Source: Thiothrix eikelboomii (lineage in GTDB: Bacteria > Pseudomonadota > Gammaproteobacteria > Thiotrichales > Thiotrichaceae). From it: a stretch of DNA of 64,000 bases. Shown here one piece after another: positions 35,832 through 45,128 of the stretch (position 1 is the first letter of the stretch; every line of letters starts with the position of its first letter). The notes beneath the pieces are model-generated. The model saw only the letters and a list, made by a program, of their open reading frames with translations. It did not search any database and was not told the DNA's origin. Made by a program: the position numbers and the translations under genes. Where the stretch lies: the NCBI RefSeq assembly GCF_900167255.1, contig NZ_FUYB01000022.1, positions 1-64,000 of the forward strand, written 5' to 3'.

Positions 35832-37085
35832 CTAGGATTCATCAGTAAGGTTGAACAGAGTTTTGGCATGCGCCAATAATACATCATTTCCTGTTTGTGC
35901 GGCATGATTCATGCTTTGGATAGGGGCGTGCGTGAGCTTATTAGTGAGGGTATTTGCCAGAAACTCAAGTACTTCGCTGGGGTTTTTGTTTTGGAGCATC
36001 TTGTGTGCACGTGCGAGGACTTCATCACGAATGGCCTCATTGTGGTGTCGAAATTGGCGAATCGTATCACGATGCTCTTGCGCTCTGAGCCAACCCATGA
36101 AGCCTTGGACTTCATCAAGTACCATCGTTTCAGCTTGTTCAGCTGCTGCGCGGCGTGATTGTAGGTTTTCTTCAATCACCGATTGCAGATCGTCGACGGT
36201 ATATAAATAGACATCATCTAAATGACCGACTTCTGGCTCAATATCACGGGGAACTGCAATATCAACCATAAACATCGGGCGGTGCTTACGCAGCTTTAGA
36301 GCACTCTCGACCATACCTTTCCCAATAATCGGTAAGGGGGCTGCCGTTGAGGAAATTAAAATATCTGCTTTGGCTAAATAGTCAGCTATTTCCGGTAAGC
36401 CAATAGCAATACCATGATAAAGATCAGCGACTTTGCGGGCGCGTTCTAGATTGCGATTAGCGACAATAATTTGGCCAATGTTATGCGCGTTTAAATGCCG
36501 TCCTACCAGTTCAATGGTTTCACCTGCACCGACTAATAAGGCGGTTTGCTGTTCTAAGTGACTAAAAATTTGCTTAGACAGACTCACGGCTGCAAAGGCA
36601 ACTGACACCGGATTAGCACCGATACGGGTCTGGGTGCGGACTTTTTTGGCAGTATTAAAAGCCTGTTGCATTAAATGCGTCAGTTGATGGCCGGTGGCTT
36701 GCGCTTGGCTCGCTTGTTGCAAGGCGGTTTTTAGTTGACCTAAAATCTGTGGTTCGCCTAAGACTAAGGAATCAAGACCACAAGCAACCCGCATCGCATG
36801 CTGTACGGCTTGTTCTTCTTGATAAACAAACAGATAGGGCTGCAATTTGCTGAGTGAAATATTATGAAAGCGTGCTAGCCAAGCAATCAGTTGCTCAATT
36901 TGTTGTGGCTCATGCCCTGCAGCATAGACCTCAGTGCGATTGCAAGTTGAGAGAATTAAATGCTCTTGAGTGACGAGTTTTGCTGAATGCAAGGCCTCTA
37001 CTAAACGTTCAGGCGAGAAAGCAACCTGTTCACGAATGGCAACAGGGGCTGATTTATGATTGACACCAACGACAAAAATCGACAT
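35832..37085 (-). CDS. hemA: Glutamyl-tRNA reductase
   Basis: HemA reduces glutamyl-tRNA to glutamate-1-semialdehyde, the first step of C5 haem synthesis. The 417-residue protein has the catalytic cysteine C48 in LSTCNRTEVYA, the NADPH-binding domain with LLVGAGETIELVGRHL, and the C-terminal dimerisation helices. The neighbouring prfA and prmC and the divergent TPR-lolB-ispE genes make this a standard gammaproteobacterial neighbourhood. Confidence 0.96.
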   Translation of the reverse strand: MSIFVVGVNHKSAPVAIREQVAFSPERLVEALHSAKLVTQEHLILSTCNRTEVYAAGHEPQQIEQLIAWLARFHNISLSKLQPYLFVYQEEQAVQHAMRVACGLDSLVLGEPQILGQLKTALQQASQAQATGHQLTHLMQQAFNTAKKVRTQTRIGANPVSVAFAAVSLSKQIFSHLEQQTALLVGAGETIELVGRHLNAHNIGQIIVANRNLERARKVADLYHGIAIGLPEIADYLAKADILISSTAAPLPIIGKGMVESALKLRKHRPMFMVDIAVPRDIEPEVGHLDDVYLYTVDDLQSVIEENLQSRRAAAEQAETMVLDEVQGFMGWLRAQEHRDTIRQFRHHNEAIRDEVLARAHKMLQNKNPSEVLEFLANTLTNKLTHAPIQSMNHAAQTGNDVLLAHAKTLFNLTDES

Positions 37086-37170
37086 CCAGAGCGTAATTAC
37101 CGCATATATATTCTATTTTCAGAAGCGCGGATTTTCTGATACGTTATGCAGGATTACAAGGTGGTTTAAT

Positions 37171-37194
37171 GAATATACCTTTGAATATACCTTT
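37171..37194. repeat. Tandem 12-bp repeat in the hemA/TPR divergent region
   Basis: GAATATACCTTT occurs twice back to back (37171-37182 and 37183-37194), about 50 bases before the TPR lipoprotein start and 86 bases before hemA. Tandem sites like this in a divergent promoter region could bind a regulator, or be simple slippage. Confidence 0.55.
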
Positions 37195-37246
37195 AAAACC
37201 AAGCCAATTCGACTATTAACGGTATCCTTGGATGCTGGAGTTGCCT

Positions 37247-39007
37247 ATGTCCCGTTTTCATGTTTCCCATCGTTTTGTAGGGCTGTCTCTTGCTTTAGTC
37301 ATCGCAGGTTGTACAGTTGGCACACAAAGTTTTGCCGAACCACCCGCTACACTCTCTACTCTTGCAGGGCCGTTATTGCCTAAAGAGCCGTTCCAATCGG
37401 AGACCAGCTATCAACTTTACAATACCTTAGTCGCAGAAATGCTGATTCGCCAAGGCAAGATCAAGCAAGCTGCTCAACATTATGTCTTAGCGGTGGGGCA
37501 GAGTAAGGATCAGGCCTTAGCCAAACGTGCCACTGAAGTTGCTATTCAGGCTGGAGAACCCGTATTAGCTAAAGCGGCACTCGATCAATGGGCTAGTTTA
37601 GAACCCGATACAGTTGAGGTACATCAATATCGAGCGCTGTTGAATGCCCAATTGGGTAATTATGATTTAGCGGTTGAAGATGTGGTTTGGGTTCGCGATT
37701 ATATGCAGAAAAAAGAAGGACATGGCTTTGAGTATGTTGTTTCGCTGCTGGCTTTAGATGCAGGCGCGGCCAATGCCTATGAAGTGATTAAACGTTATGC
37801 CGAAAAAGTTGAAAGTACGCCGAAAGTCCAATTAGTGCTGGCTACCTTTGCCTTAAATGCCAATAAAATGGAAGCGGTTTTAGCGAGCACTGAATCGGTA
37901 CAAACCTCAGGTGATGCGGCACAAAAAGAGGAGGCCGTGCGTTTACGGGCTAAAGCTTTATTGAGTTTAGAGCGGGTTTCAGAAGCCCTGACGACCTTAG
38001 AGCCTTATGCTAAAACGACCAAAAATCAAGAGTTAAAGCTGGAATATGGGCGGATGTTGATTATGGCGGATCGCCGTGACGATGCTCGTCCTATTTATAA
38101 GCAACTCTATGCCGAGCAACCAGATAATGCAGATATTCTGTATACCTTAGGCCTGTTACATTTAGAGCAAGATGAATTTGTTTTCGCCGAACCTTTAATG
38201 AAAAAGTTGTTGGACATTCCTGAGCGCAAATATGAAGCGAGTTATTTTCTAGCACAAATTTATGAAGGCCAAAAGCGTATTGATGAGGCTTTAAAGGCTT
38301 ATGATGAAGCTTTAAATGGTGATTTTGCACGAGATGCGATTGGTCGTAAATCAGCGTTATTGCATAAAGAACAAGGCTTGCCAGCCGCCCAAGCTTGGTT
38401 GGATAGTTTACTAGAAAAAGCCACACTGCCTGAGCAAAAAGTGACTGCATTAATGGCGAAGGGACAGCTCTTGCATGATGCCGGCCAGTATCAGCCAGCG
38501 ATTGATCTATTTAATAAAGCCGAAGAGTTTGCTAGCAAAAAACGCGATATTCTCTATGCGCGCTCCTTAAGTTATGACCGGATGGGTAAGGTGGAGCAGG
38601 CTGAAAAGGATTTGCGTGAAATCCTTCAGCTAGATCCTAAAGACGCGGATGCACTCAATGCTTTGGGCTATATGCTAGTGGTGAGCACCACTCGCTATCA
38701 AGATGCCTATGATTTGATTAAACAAGCGCTGGATTTGCGCCCAGATAACCCCGCAGTGATGGACAGTATGGGTTGGGCGCTGTTCAAAAAAGGCGATGCT
38801 AAAGGCGCAGAAGAGTGGTTGCGTAAGGCACATGATAAGATGCCTGATCCTGAAATTGGCGCGCATTTGGTCGAGGTCTTGTCGGTGAATGGTAAAATCG
38901 AAGAAGCACGCACGCTACTGAAAGCGATGTTGGCAAAATATCCAGATGATAAGCAACTAGTAGATGTAAAACAGCGTATCGCCGCTTTAGCCGATCAGAC
39001 GAATTAG
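37247..39007 (+). CDS. Tetratricopeptide repeat lipoprotein
   Basis: A 586-residue lipoprotein with lipobox VIAGC (C22) and a series of TPR units from about residue 50 to the end, clear in the last third (DALNALGYMLVVSTTRYQDAYDL, NPAVMDSMGWALFKKGDAKGAEEWL). The start at 37247 follows GGAG by six bases; an in-frame ATG at 37232 is less well placed. This TPR gene upstream of lolB is conserved in pseudomonads and relatives. A role as an envelope scaffold is inferred; no enzymatic domain is seen. Confidence 0.88.
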   Translation: MSRFHVSHRFVGLSLALVIAGCTVGTQSFAEPPATLSTLAGPLLPKEPFQSETSYQLYNTLVAEMLIRQGKIKQAAQHYVLAVGQSKDQALAKRATEVAIQAGEPVLAKAALDQWASLEPDTVEVHQYRALLNAQLGNYDLAVEDVVWVRDYMQKKEGHGFEYVVSLLALDAGAANAYEVIKRYAEKVESTPKVQLVLATFALNANKMEAVLASTESVQTSGDAAQKEEAVRLRAKALLSLERVSEALTTLEPYAKTTKNQELKLEYGRMLIMADRRDDARPIYKQLYAEQPDNADILYTLGLLHLEQDEFVFAEPLMKKLLDIPERKYEASYFLAQIYEGQKRIDEALKAYDEALNGDFARDAIGRKSALLHKEQGLPAAQAWLDSLLEKATLPEQKVTALMAKGQLLHDAGQYQPAIDLFNKAEEFASKKRDILYARSLSYDRMGKVEQAEKDLREILQLDPKDADALNALGYMLVVSTTRYQDAYDLIKQALDLRPDNPAVMDSMGWALFKKGDAKGAEEWLRKAHDKMPDPEIGAHLVEVLSVNGKIEEARTLLKAMLAKYPDDKQLVDVKQRIAALADQTN

Positions 39008-39025
39008 TTTTTCAAGGAAGAAATT

Positions 39026-39664
39026 ATGAAGCAAGTTTACTTAGCCCTATTGTGTACCAGTGCTTTGGTCTTGACTGCTTGTAGCAGCCAACCTAAGCCT
39101 ACTACCTCAGGTAGCGTCATGAAAGCCGCCAATCCAGAAGCAGCTTGGGCTGAACGGCAGCGGGTCTTGGCACAAATGCAGCAATGGCAGTTAAAAGGGC
39201 GGGTTGGTTTGCAACTGCGTGAGCAAAGTTGGTCATTTGGGTTGGATTGGGCTCAACGCAATTCGCGCCAATATGAAATGCAGATCCAAAATCCATTAAC
39301 GGGTGGTTTGATGGCAACGGTGCTGGAAACAGGTTCGCAAGTCACCTTAAAGGCAGCTGATGGCAAGGTTTATCAAGATACTGATGCAGAGCGGTTGTTG
39401 GCAAGGCAGTTAAAAATGAATTTACCGCTAAAAAATCTCCAATATTGGGCGCGTGGTCTGCCTTCGCCTAATGTTGCGGTGGATGCTGTGAAATTAGATG
39501 CGGCGGGTCGCCCTACACGCTTACAGCAAGCGGGCTGGGTGGTGGATTATGCCAGTTATGAAGGGAATGGCACTCAGGCTTTGCCTAGCAAGATTCAGTT
39601 AGAGAAGGCGTCTGAGCGAGTAAAAGCTAAGTTAGTTGCCAAAGAATGGAAAACACGTTTCTAG
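39026..39664 (+). CDS. lolB: Outer-membrane lipoprotein insertion factor LolB
   Basis: LolB receives lipoproteins from LolA and inserts them in the outer membrane. The 212-residue precursor has lipobox LTAC (C19), followed by WQLKGRVGLQLREQSWSFGLDWAQ and the later NLQYWARGLPSP, which match LolB signatures. Its last 19 bases overlap ispE. Confidence 0.92.
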   Translation: MKQVYLALLCTSALVLTACSSQPKPTTSGSVMKAANPEAAWAERQRVLAQMQQWQLKGRVGLQLREQSWSFGLDWAQRNSRQYEMQIQNPLTGGLMATVLETGSQVTLKAADGKVYQDTDAERLLARQLKMNLPLKNLQYWARGLPSPNVAVDAVKLDAAGRPTRLQQAGWVVDYASYEGNGTQALPSKIQLEKASERVKAKLVAKEWKTRF

Positions 39665-40503
39665 GCGAAGCTTTAAGCTTACCTGCGCCTGCAAAGCTCA
39701 ATCTATTCCTGCATATTACCGGTCGGCGAGCGGATGGTTATCATCTGCTCCAGACGCTATTTCAGTTTTTAGATTATAGCGATGTCATTAGTTTGCAAGT
39801 CCGTGGCGATGGAAAAATCACCCGCTCATTTGCTTCACCGTTAATCCCTGAAAATGAAGATTTAGTCGTAAAGGCAGCGCGTTTATTGCAGCAAGCTACT
39901 GGTTGTCAGTTAGGTGTTGATATAAAAGTACACAAAATTTTACCGATGGGCGGTGGCTTAGGTGGGGGCAGCTCAGATGCGGCCACGGTGCTGTTAGGTC
40001 TGAATTATCTGTGGAACTTGCAGCTAGATTTAGACAGGCTTGCCGCTTGGGGCTTGCGTTTGGGGGCCGATGTGCCTGTATTTGTACAAGGTCATGCTGC
40101 TTGGGCTGAAGGGGTTGGTGAACGCCTAGAGCCGGTGAATTTGCCAGAAAAATGGTATTTCGTTTTACACCCTAAGGTGCATATTTCAACCGCTGAAGTT
40201 TTTTCAGCAGAAGGGTTGACACGTAACTGCAAACCCATCAGAATGGCGGCCTTTCTTGCAGGGCAAACAACCAATGTGTTTGAGCCAGTGGTAAGGAAAA
40301 ACTCTCCTGAGGTTGCCAAAGCATTTGAGTGGCTAGGAGATCAAGCAAGATTAACAGGCTCTGGAGCTTGTTTATTTGCAGAGTTTGACGATGAAGCGTC
40401 AGCTCAAACAATAGCAAAAAATCTACCTAAACAATGGTCAGGTTTTGTAGCCAAAGGTCGATGTGTATCGCCTTTGCATGAAAAGCTTAACACCTTAAGT
40501 TAG
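39646..40503 (+). CDS. ispE: 4-diphosphocytidyl-2-C-methyl-D-erythritol kinase
   Basis: IspE phosphorylates CDP-methylerythritol, the step between IspD and IspF in the MEP pathway. The 285-residue GHMP kinase has PAKLNLFLHITGRRADGYH at the N-terminus and the ATP-binding loop PMGGGLGGGSSDAA. RLTGSGACLFAEF is the C-terminal GHMP motif. It overlaps lolB and is followed by a tRNA(Gln) gene, as in many gammaproteobacteria. Confidence 0.95.
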   Translation: MENTFLGEALSLPAPAKLNLFLHITGRRADGYHLLQTLFQFLDYSDVISLQVRGDGKITRSFASPLIPENEDLVVKAARLLQQATGCQLGVDIKVHKILPMGGGLGGGSSDAATVLLGLNYLWNLQLDLDRLAAWGLRLGADVPVFVQGHAAWAEGVGERLEPVNLPEKWYFVLHPKVHISTAEVFSAEGLTRNCKPIRMAAFLAGQTTNVFEPVVRKNSPEVAKAFEWLGDQARLTGSGACLFAEFDDEASAQTIAKNLPKQWSGFVAKGRCVSPLHEKLNTLS

Positions 40504-40516
40504 AAAGTTCTTTTGA

Positions 40517-40591
40517 TGGGCTGTCGCCAAGCGGTAAGGCAGCGGATTTTGATTCCGCCATACCTAGGTTCGAATCCTAGCAGCCCAGCCA
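40517..40591 (+). tRNA. tRNA-Gln (anticodon UUG)
   Basis: The acceptor stem pairs TGGGCTG (40517-40523) with CAGCCCA (40581-40587), followed by a G discriminator and an encoded CCA (40589-40591). The anticodon arm GCGGA-TTTTGAT-TCCGC gives TTG. The T arm reads CTAGG-TTCGAAT-CCTAG. It lies between ispE and prs and is probably processed from their common transcript. Confidence 0.96.
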
Positions 40592-40624
40592 TCCCCCTGT
40601 CTTATATTCAATGCGAGACACTCC

Positions 40625-41581
40625 ATGTCTGACGATAGAATGATGGTATTCGCAGGTAATGCCAATCCTGGACTTGCTCTAAAAATCGCTGATCATCTCG
40701 GAATTTCCCTAGGTAAAATCAAAGCAGAACGCTTCAGTGATGGTGAAGTGCATGTCGAGATTTTAGAAAATGTCCGAGGCCGTGATGTTTTCGTGATTCA
40801 GCCCACCTGCTCACCGACGAACGATAACTTAATGGAGTTATTGATTATCACCGATGCTCTGTATCGTGCTTCAGCTGGGCGGATTACGGCCGTGATTCCT
40901 TACTATGGCTATGCGCGCCAAGATCGACGAGTTCGGTCACGTCGTGTGCCGATTTCAGCGAAATTAGTCGCCGATATGGTCGCGACCGGGCATGTCGATC
41001 GGGTATTAACTATTGATCTACATTCTGACCAAGTTCAGGGGTTTTTTGATGTGCCCGTCGACAATATCTATGCTTCCGGTGTGTTGCAAGCGGATGTGAT
41101 GGCGAAGAATTTAGAGCATATCATTGTGGTTTCGCCAGATGTAGGTGGGGTGGTACGCGCCCGCGCCTTGTCTAAAGTTTTAGGTAATGCCGATTTAGCG
41201 ATTATCGACAAGCGCCGCCCTGAACCGAATAAAGCCGAGATTATGAATATCATCGGTGAAGTAGAAGGGCGGCATTGCGTCTTAATCGACGATTTGATTG
41301 ATACAGGCGGCACTTTATGCAATGCAGCAGCGGCCTTGAAAAATCGTGGGGCTTTAAGTGTCTGCGCGTATGCAACACATGCGGTATTCTCGGGAAAAGC
41401 AGTTGAGAATATTGAAAATTCTTTGCTGGATGAGGTCGTTGTCACTGATACTATCCCCTTGAGTGCAAACGCCAAGAAATGTGCTAGAATCCGCCAGCTT
41501 TCTGTGGCAGGGATTTTAGCCAAAACGATTTTGCGAATTAACCGAGATGATTCGGTCAGTTCTCTGTTTGAGGAAGAATAA
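40625..41581 (+). CDS. prs: Ribose-phosphate pyrophosphokinase
   Basis: Makes PRPP from ribose 5-phosphate and ATP for nucleotide, histidine and NAD synthesis. The 318-residue protein has the flexible-loop and ATP-binding residues in [25 protein letters not shown], and the PRPP-binding loop [13 protein letters not shown]. Start at 40625, 34 bases after the tRNA(Gln) CCA. Confidence 0.97.
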   Translation: MSDDRMMVFAGNANPGLALKIADHLGISLGKIKAERFSDGEVHVEILENVRGRDVFVIQPTCSPTNDNLMELLIITDALYRASAGRITAVIPYYGYARQDRRVRSRRVPISAKLVADMVATGHVDRVLTIDLHSDQVQGFFDVPVDNIYASGVLQADVMAKNLEHIIVVSPDVGGVVRARALSKVLGNADLAIIDKRRPEPNKAEIMNIIGEVEGRHCVLIDDLIDTGGTLCNAAAALKNRGALSVCAYATHAVFSGKAVENIENSLLDEVVVTDTIPLSANAKKCARIRQLSVAGILAKTILRINRDDSVSSLFEEE

Positions 41582-41655
41582 GATCAGTGAAGCTGATCTG
41601 GCCGCTTGATCTGGTCGCGGATCCAGTGGTTTTTATTAATTTTGGAGTATGAATT
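41581..41655 (+). promoter_or_regulatory. Structured leader between prs and rplY
   Basis: AGATCAG (41581-41587) and CTGATCT (41593-41599) form a perfect seven-base-pair hairpin with a TGAAG loop. A second weaker stem (CTGG/CCAG) follows and ends before GTGGTTTTTATT. The word GATCTGG occurs twice in this leader. It could be an intrinsic terminator/attenuator or an autoregulatory site for protein L25. Confidence 0.4.
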
Positions 41656-42228
41656 ATGTCTAAAGAGTTTTCATTGCAGGCAGAAGCCCGCTCAGAGCAG
41701 GGAAAGGGTGCGAGCCGCCGCCTGCGTCGTGAGAATAAGGTGCCTGCAGTTATTTATGGTGCGGGTACGCCAGCCCAGTCGATTTCTTTAAAGCACAATG
41801 AGTTGATTCGAAATCTGCAAGATGAAGCTTTCTACTCACAGTTGATTTCGGTTAATTTTGGTGATCGGAAAGAGATTGCGATTCTGCGTGCTTTACAACG
41901 TCATCCAGCTAAGCCCATTATTTTACATGCTGATTTACAGCGGATTAAAGATGATGAAGTGATCGAAGTTCATATCCCCTTACACTTCATGAATGAAGAA
42001 GGTTCAGTAGGGGTGAAAGTGAGTGGTGGTACAGTTAGCCGTATCCTCAACGAAGTGTTAGTGGCCTGTTTGCCGAAAAACATTCCTGAGTATATCGAAG
42101 TTGATATGTTGAATGTCGATAAGGGTCAAATCATCCACTTATCAGATTTGAAATTACCTGAAGGCGTGAGTTTACCTGAGTTAGCTTTAGGTAATGACCA
42201 CAATCAGGCGGTAGCAGCGATTCACTAA
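41656..42228 (+). CDS. rplY: 50S ribosomal protein L25 (Ctc/TL5 type)
   Basis: L25 binds loop E of 5S rRNA. The 190-residue protein is the long form: an N-terminal 5S-binding domain (about 1-93, with GKGASRRLRRENKVPAVIYG) plus the C-terminal beta domain of the Ctc/TL5 type (EVHIPLHFMNEEGSVGVKVSGG). GGAG precedes the ATG by ten bases. It stands in the conserved order prs-rplY-pth-ychF. Confidence 0.95.
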   Translation: MSKEFSLQAEARSEQGKGASRRLRRENKVPAVIYGAGTPAQSISLKHNELIRNLQDEAFYSQLISVNFGDRKEIAILRALQRHPAKPIILHADLQRIKDDEVIEVHIPLHFMNEEGSVGVKVSGGTVSRILNEVLVACLPKNIPEYIEVDMLNVDKGQIIHLSDLKLPEGVSLPELALGNDHNQAVAAIH

Positions 42229-42247
42229 AAACCTTGAGGATTCTCCG

Positions 42248-42823
42248 ATGGCAGAGCCTATTCGGTTAATAGTCGGCTTGGGGAATCCGGGTGCTCAGTA
42301 TGATAAAACCCGGCACAATGCCGGGTTTTGGTTTGTTGAAGAACTCGCTAGACGTTATAGCGGCCAGTTCTTAACTGAAAAACGGTTCTCCGGTGAAGCT
42401 TGCCGTATTCAGATTGGTTCAGAGTCAGTCTGGTTATTGAAACCCATGACTTTTATGAACCGTAGCGGTTTAGCGACGCGCCAATTCGCCGATTTCTATC
42501 GGATACCAGTGCAGCAAATTTTAGTCGCCCATGATGAGTTGGACTTGCCAGTCGGTGATTTGCGTTTGAAGTTAGCCGGTGGACACGGTGGGCATAATGG
42601 CTTACGTGATCTACATGCTCATCTGGGGGCTGATTATTGGCGCTTACGCTTAGGTATTGCCCACCCCGGTGATCGAAATAAAGTGGTCGACTATGTTTTA
42701 TCCCCACCGACGCGGGATGAGGAAATTGCGATTCGGCTCGCGGTGGATAAGGCAGCTGATCAAATTGCGCTAGTGTTGGCCGGTGATTTGCAAAAGGCGA
42801 TGAATGAATTGCATCGCAAATAG
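42248..42823 (+). CDS. pth: Peptidyl-tRNA hydrolase
   Basis: Releases tRNA from peptidyl-tRNA dropped by ribosomes. The 191-residue protein has GLGNPGAQYDKTRHNAGFW with the catalytic H23, KPMTFMNRSG, VAHDELDLP with the conserved aspartate, and GGHGGHNGLRDL. It follows rplY by 19 bases. Confidence 0.96.
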   Translation: MAEPIRLIVGLGNPGAQYDKTRHNAGFWFVEELARRYSGQFLTEKRFSGEACRIQIGSESVWLLKPMTFMNRSGLATRQFADFYRIPVQQILVAHDELDLPVGDLRLKLAGGHGGHNGLRDLHAHLGADYWRLRLGIAHPGDRNKVVDYVLSPPTRDEEIAIRLAVDKAADQIALVLAGDLQKAMNELHRK

Positions 42824-42844
42824 TCAGATAAAAAGGTAAATCAG

Positions 42845-43936
42845 ATGGGATTCAAATGCGGGATTGTTGGCTTGCCCAACGTTGGTAAGTCCACTTTATT
42901 TAATGCACTCACTAAAGCAGGCATTCAAGCAGAGAATTACCCCTTCTGTACGATTGAGCCGAATGTGGGGATTGTACCGGTGCCGGACTTGCGCTTAGAG
43001 GCGCTAGCCGTGATTGTGAAGCCAGAACGTATCCTGCCTACCACGATGGAGTTTGTAGATATTGCTGGTTTAGTGGCGGGTGCTTCTAAAGGTGAGGGTT
43101 TGGGCAATAAGTTCTTAGCCCATATCCGCGAAACGGATGCGATTGCCCAAGTGGTGCGCTGTTTTGATAATGACGATATTATCCATGTCGCGGGCAAAGT
43201 CGACCCGATTCACGATATTGATATTATTAATACTGAGCTGGTGCTAGCCGACATGGAAAGCATGGAGCGTGCAGTACAGCGTTTAGCTAAAGCCTCTAAA
43301 TCCGGCAATAAAGAAATGCTCGCACAGAAAGCGGTGGCTGAGCGTTTACTAGCCCATCTTTCTGAGGGTAAAGCCGCTCGGTTGTTAGCTTTATCACCTG
43401 AAGAACAAAAGCTTGCCCGTGAGTTTCATCTGATTACGATTAAGCCTTTATTGTTCATTGCGAATGTGAGCGAGGATGGCTTTGACAATAATCCTTACTT
43501 AGATGCGGTGGTGAAAATCGCTCAAGATGAACAGGCGCAAGTCGTGCCAGTGTGTGCGGCGATGGAAGCTGAGCTATCTTTGTTGGAAGCTGCTGATCAA
43601 GCTGAGTTTTTAGCGAGTATGGGTTTAGATGAGCCGGGCTTAAATCGGGTGATTCGTGCCGGTTACGAGTTGCTAGGTTTGCAAACTTTCTTTACGGCGG
43701 GTGTGAAAGAAGTCCGAGCGTGGACAGTAAATCGTGGGGCAAGTGCACCGAATGGTGCGGGTAAAATTCACACGGATTTTGAGCGTGGTTTTATTCGTGC
43801 TGAAGTGATCGCTTACCATGATTTTATCACCTATAAGGGTGAGCAAGGTGCGAAAGATGCGGGTAAATGGCGCCTAGAAGGCAAAGATTATCTCCTGCAG
43901 GAAGGTGATGTGGTTCATTTCCGTTTTAATGTTTAG
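42845..43936 (+). CDS. ychF: Redox-regulated ATPase YchF
   Basis: An Obg-family P-loop protein that prefers ATP to GTP. The 363-residue protein has the G1 loop GLPNVGKST (about 9-17), G3 [17 protein letters not shown] and a C-terminal TGS-like domain ([16 protein letters not shown]). It binds ribosomes and responds to oxidative stress in E. coli. It follows pth by 21 bases and ends this conserved gene group. Confidence 0.95.
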   Translation: MGFKCGIVGLPNVGKSTLFNALTKAGIQAENYPFCTIEPNVGIVPVPDLRLEALAVIVKPERILPTTMEFVDIAGLVAGASKGEGLGNKFLAHIRETDAIAQVVRCFDNDDIIHVAGKVDPIHDIDIINTELVLADMESMERAVQRLAKASKSGNKEMLAQKAVAERLLAHLSEGKAARLLALSPEEQKLAREFHLITIKPLLFIANVSEDGFDNNPYLDAVVKIAQDEQAQVVPVCAAMEAELSLLEAADQAEFLASMGLDEPGLNRVIRAGYELLGLQTFFTAGVKEVRAWTVNRGASAPNGAGKIHTDFERGFIRAEVIAYHDFITYKGEQGAKDAGKWRLEGKDYLLQEGDVVHFRFNV

Positions 43937-43943
43937 TTCAGTG

Positions 43944-43972
43944 TTGACAGGGTTCATGCTTAAGGCTAAGAT
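43944..43972 (+). promoter_or_regulatory. Sigma-70 promoter for tRNA-Met
   Basis: A consensus TTGACA (43944-43949) is followed after exactly 17 bases by TAAGAT (43967-43972). Transcription would start near 43979, six bases before the mature tRNA-Met end. Confidence 0.72.
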
Positions 43973-43984
43973 TTGCAGCCTCTT

Positions 43985-44061
43985 GGCTACGTAGCTCAGT
44001 TGGTTAGAGCACAGCACTCATAATGCTGGGGTCGTAAGTTCGAGTCTCACCGTAGCCACCA
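43985..44061 (+). tRNA. Elongator tRNA-Met (anticodon CAU)
   Basis: Acceptor stem GGCTACG (43985-43991) pairs with CGTAGCC (44051-44057), followed by A and an encoded CCA ending at 44061. The anticodon arm CAGCA-CTCATAA-TGCTG gives CAT. The acceptor begins with a G-C pair, which marks it as elongator, not initiator, Met. Confidence 0.96.
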
Positions 44062-44067
44062 TTATTC

Positions 44068-44103
44068 AAAGCCCTTGTAGTGATCAGCTTCAAGGGCTTT
44101 TTC
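44068..44103 (+). terminator. Rho-independent terminator after tRNA-Met
   Basis: AAAGCCCTTG (44068-44077) and CAAGGGCTTT (44091-44100) form a perfect ten-base-pair stem with a 13-base loop, the last T bases running on as TTTTTC. It ends the short tRNA transcript and lies 12 bases before the transporter gene. Confidence 0.88.
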
Positions 44104-44114
44104 TATGGCCAGCC

Positions 44115-45026
44115 ATGTCCCTGATTCTTGTCACAGTTTTACCGATTTTTAGCTTGTTAATGCTGGGTTATCTAGCTAAACGCAGTGGTTTTTTGCCGGC
44201 TGAATTTTGGCCGTATCTTGAAAAAGCCTCCTATTACGTCTTGCTACCCGCGTTGTTAGTCCTCAATTTAAGCCAAGCGCACATTCATTGGTCTGAAACC
44301 AGCCGATTGATCAGTGGGATTATTCTAATTCCGATTTTGGCAGGTTTTTTAAGCTTCCCGTTTAAAGCGGTTTTAAACTTAAATGCGGCGGATTACACTT
44401 CATTCTTTCAGGGGGTCGTCCGTTTTAGTACTTATATTGGCCTAGCCATGGCAGCGGTTTTTCCAACACCAGCGCCTACTTTAGGGGCTTTAGTCTTAGC
44501 CATCATGATCCCCGTGGTAAATATTCTTTGTGTGCTGGTGTTTGCGCTGTTTGTACAAAAGCAGTTAAAGCTGGGTATGCTGTTCAAGTCATTAGCGACG
44601 AATCCCCTGCTGGTAGCCTGTGTGCTCGGCATGGTACTGAATATTTTACCTTGGAAACTGCCAGTTATTGCTAGCGAAGTACTTAGGCAACTGGCTCAAA
44701 TGGCTTTGCCGACTGGTTTATTAGCGGTAGGTGCGGGGCTGAACTTAGCCGCTTTACGTGGTTTGCATGCGCCATTTTTTTGGAGTGCGGCTTTAAAGTT
44801 ACTCATCGTACCTTTGTTAGCTTGGGGTGTGGCCATAGTTTTAGGTTTAGATGCGGTGTCTAGTTCAATTTTGATCGTCTTTGCCGCGTTACCCACCGCA
44901 CCCTCGGCCTATATTTTAGCACGTCAACTCGGCGGGAATGCTGAGTTAATGGCAGGGATGATCACCGGGCAAACCTTGTTATCCTTGGTGACTTTGCCCT
45001 TGATTTTGTCTTTCTTGCTGCATTGA
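44115..45026 (+). CDS. AEC family transporter
   Basis: A 303-residue membrane protein with about ten hydrophobic segments, of the auxin-efflux-carrier/malonate-permease family. Features include PIFSLLMLGYLAKRSGFLP at the N-terminus, ALVLAIMIPVVNILCVLVF near mid-protein and the late AALPTAPSAYILARQLGG. The substrate cannot be told; bacterial members carry dicarboxylates or similar anions. The ATG lies right after a terminator, and no strong ribosome site is seen. Confidence 0.85.
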   Translation: MSLILVTVLPIFSLLMLGYLAKRSGFLPAEFWPYLEKASYYVLLPALLVLNLSQAHIHWSETSRLISGIILIPILAGFLSFPFKAVLNLNAADYTSFFQGVVRFSTYIGLAMAAVFPTPAPTLGALVLAIMIPVVNILCVLVFALFVQKQLKLGMLFKSLATNPLLVACVLGMVLNILPWKLPVIASEVLRQLAQMALPTGLLAVGAGLNLAALRGLHAPFFWSAALKLLIVPLLAWGVAIVLGLDAVSSSILIVFAALPTAPSAYILARQLGGNAELMAGMITGQTLLSLVTLPLILSFLLH

Positions 45027-45128
45027 AGCAAAAAAAACCGAGATAACCCATCGAGTGACGTGAATTATCCCTGAATTCATATTATGATTCGGCTCTTTTC
45101 TTTATAAATCCTTAATCAGGAGTTAAGT

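Noticed and set aside
34749-37085. Plus-strand ORFs within prfA and hemA
   Set aside because: They are alternative-frame shadows of two strongly conserved genes and lack ribosome sites or known domains.
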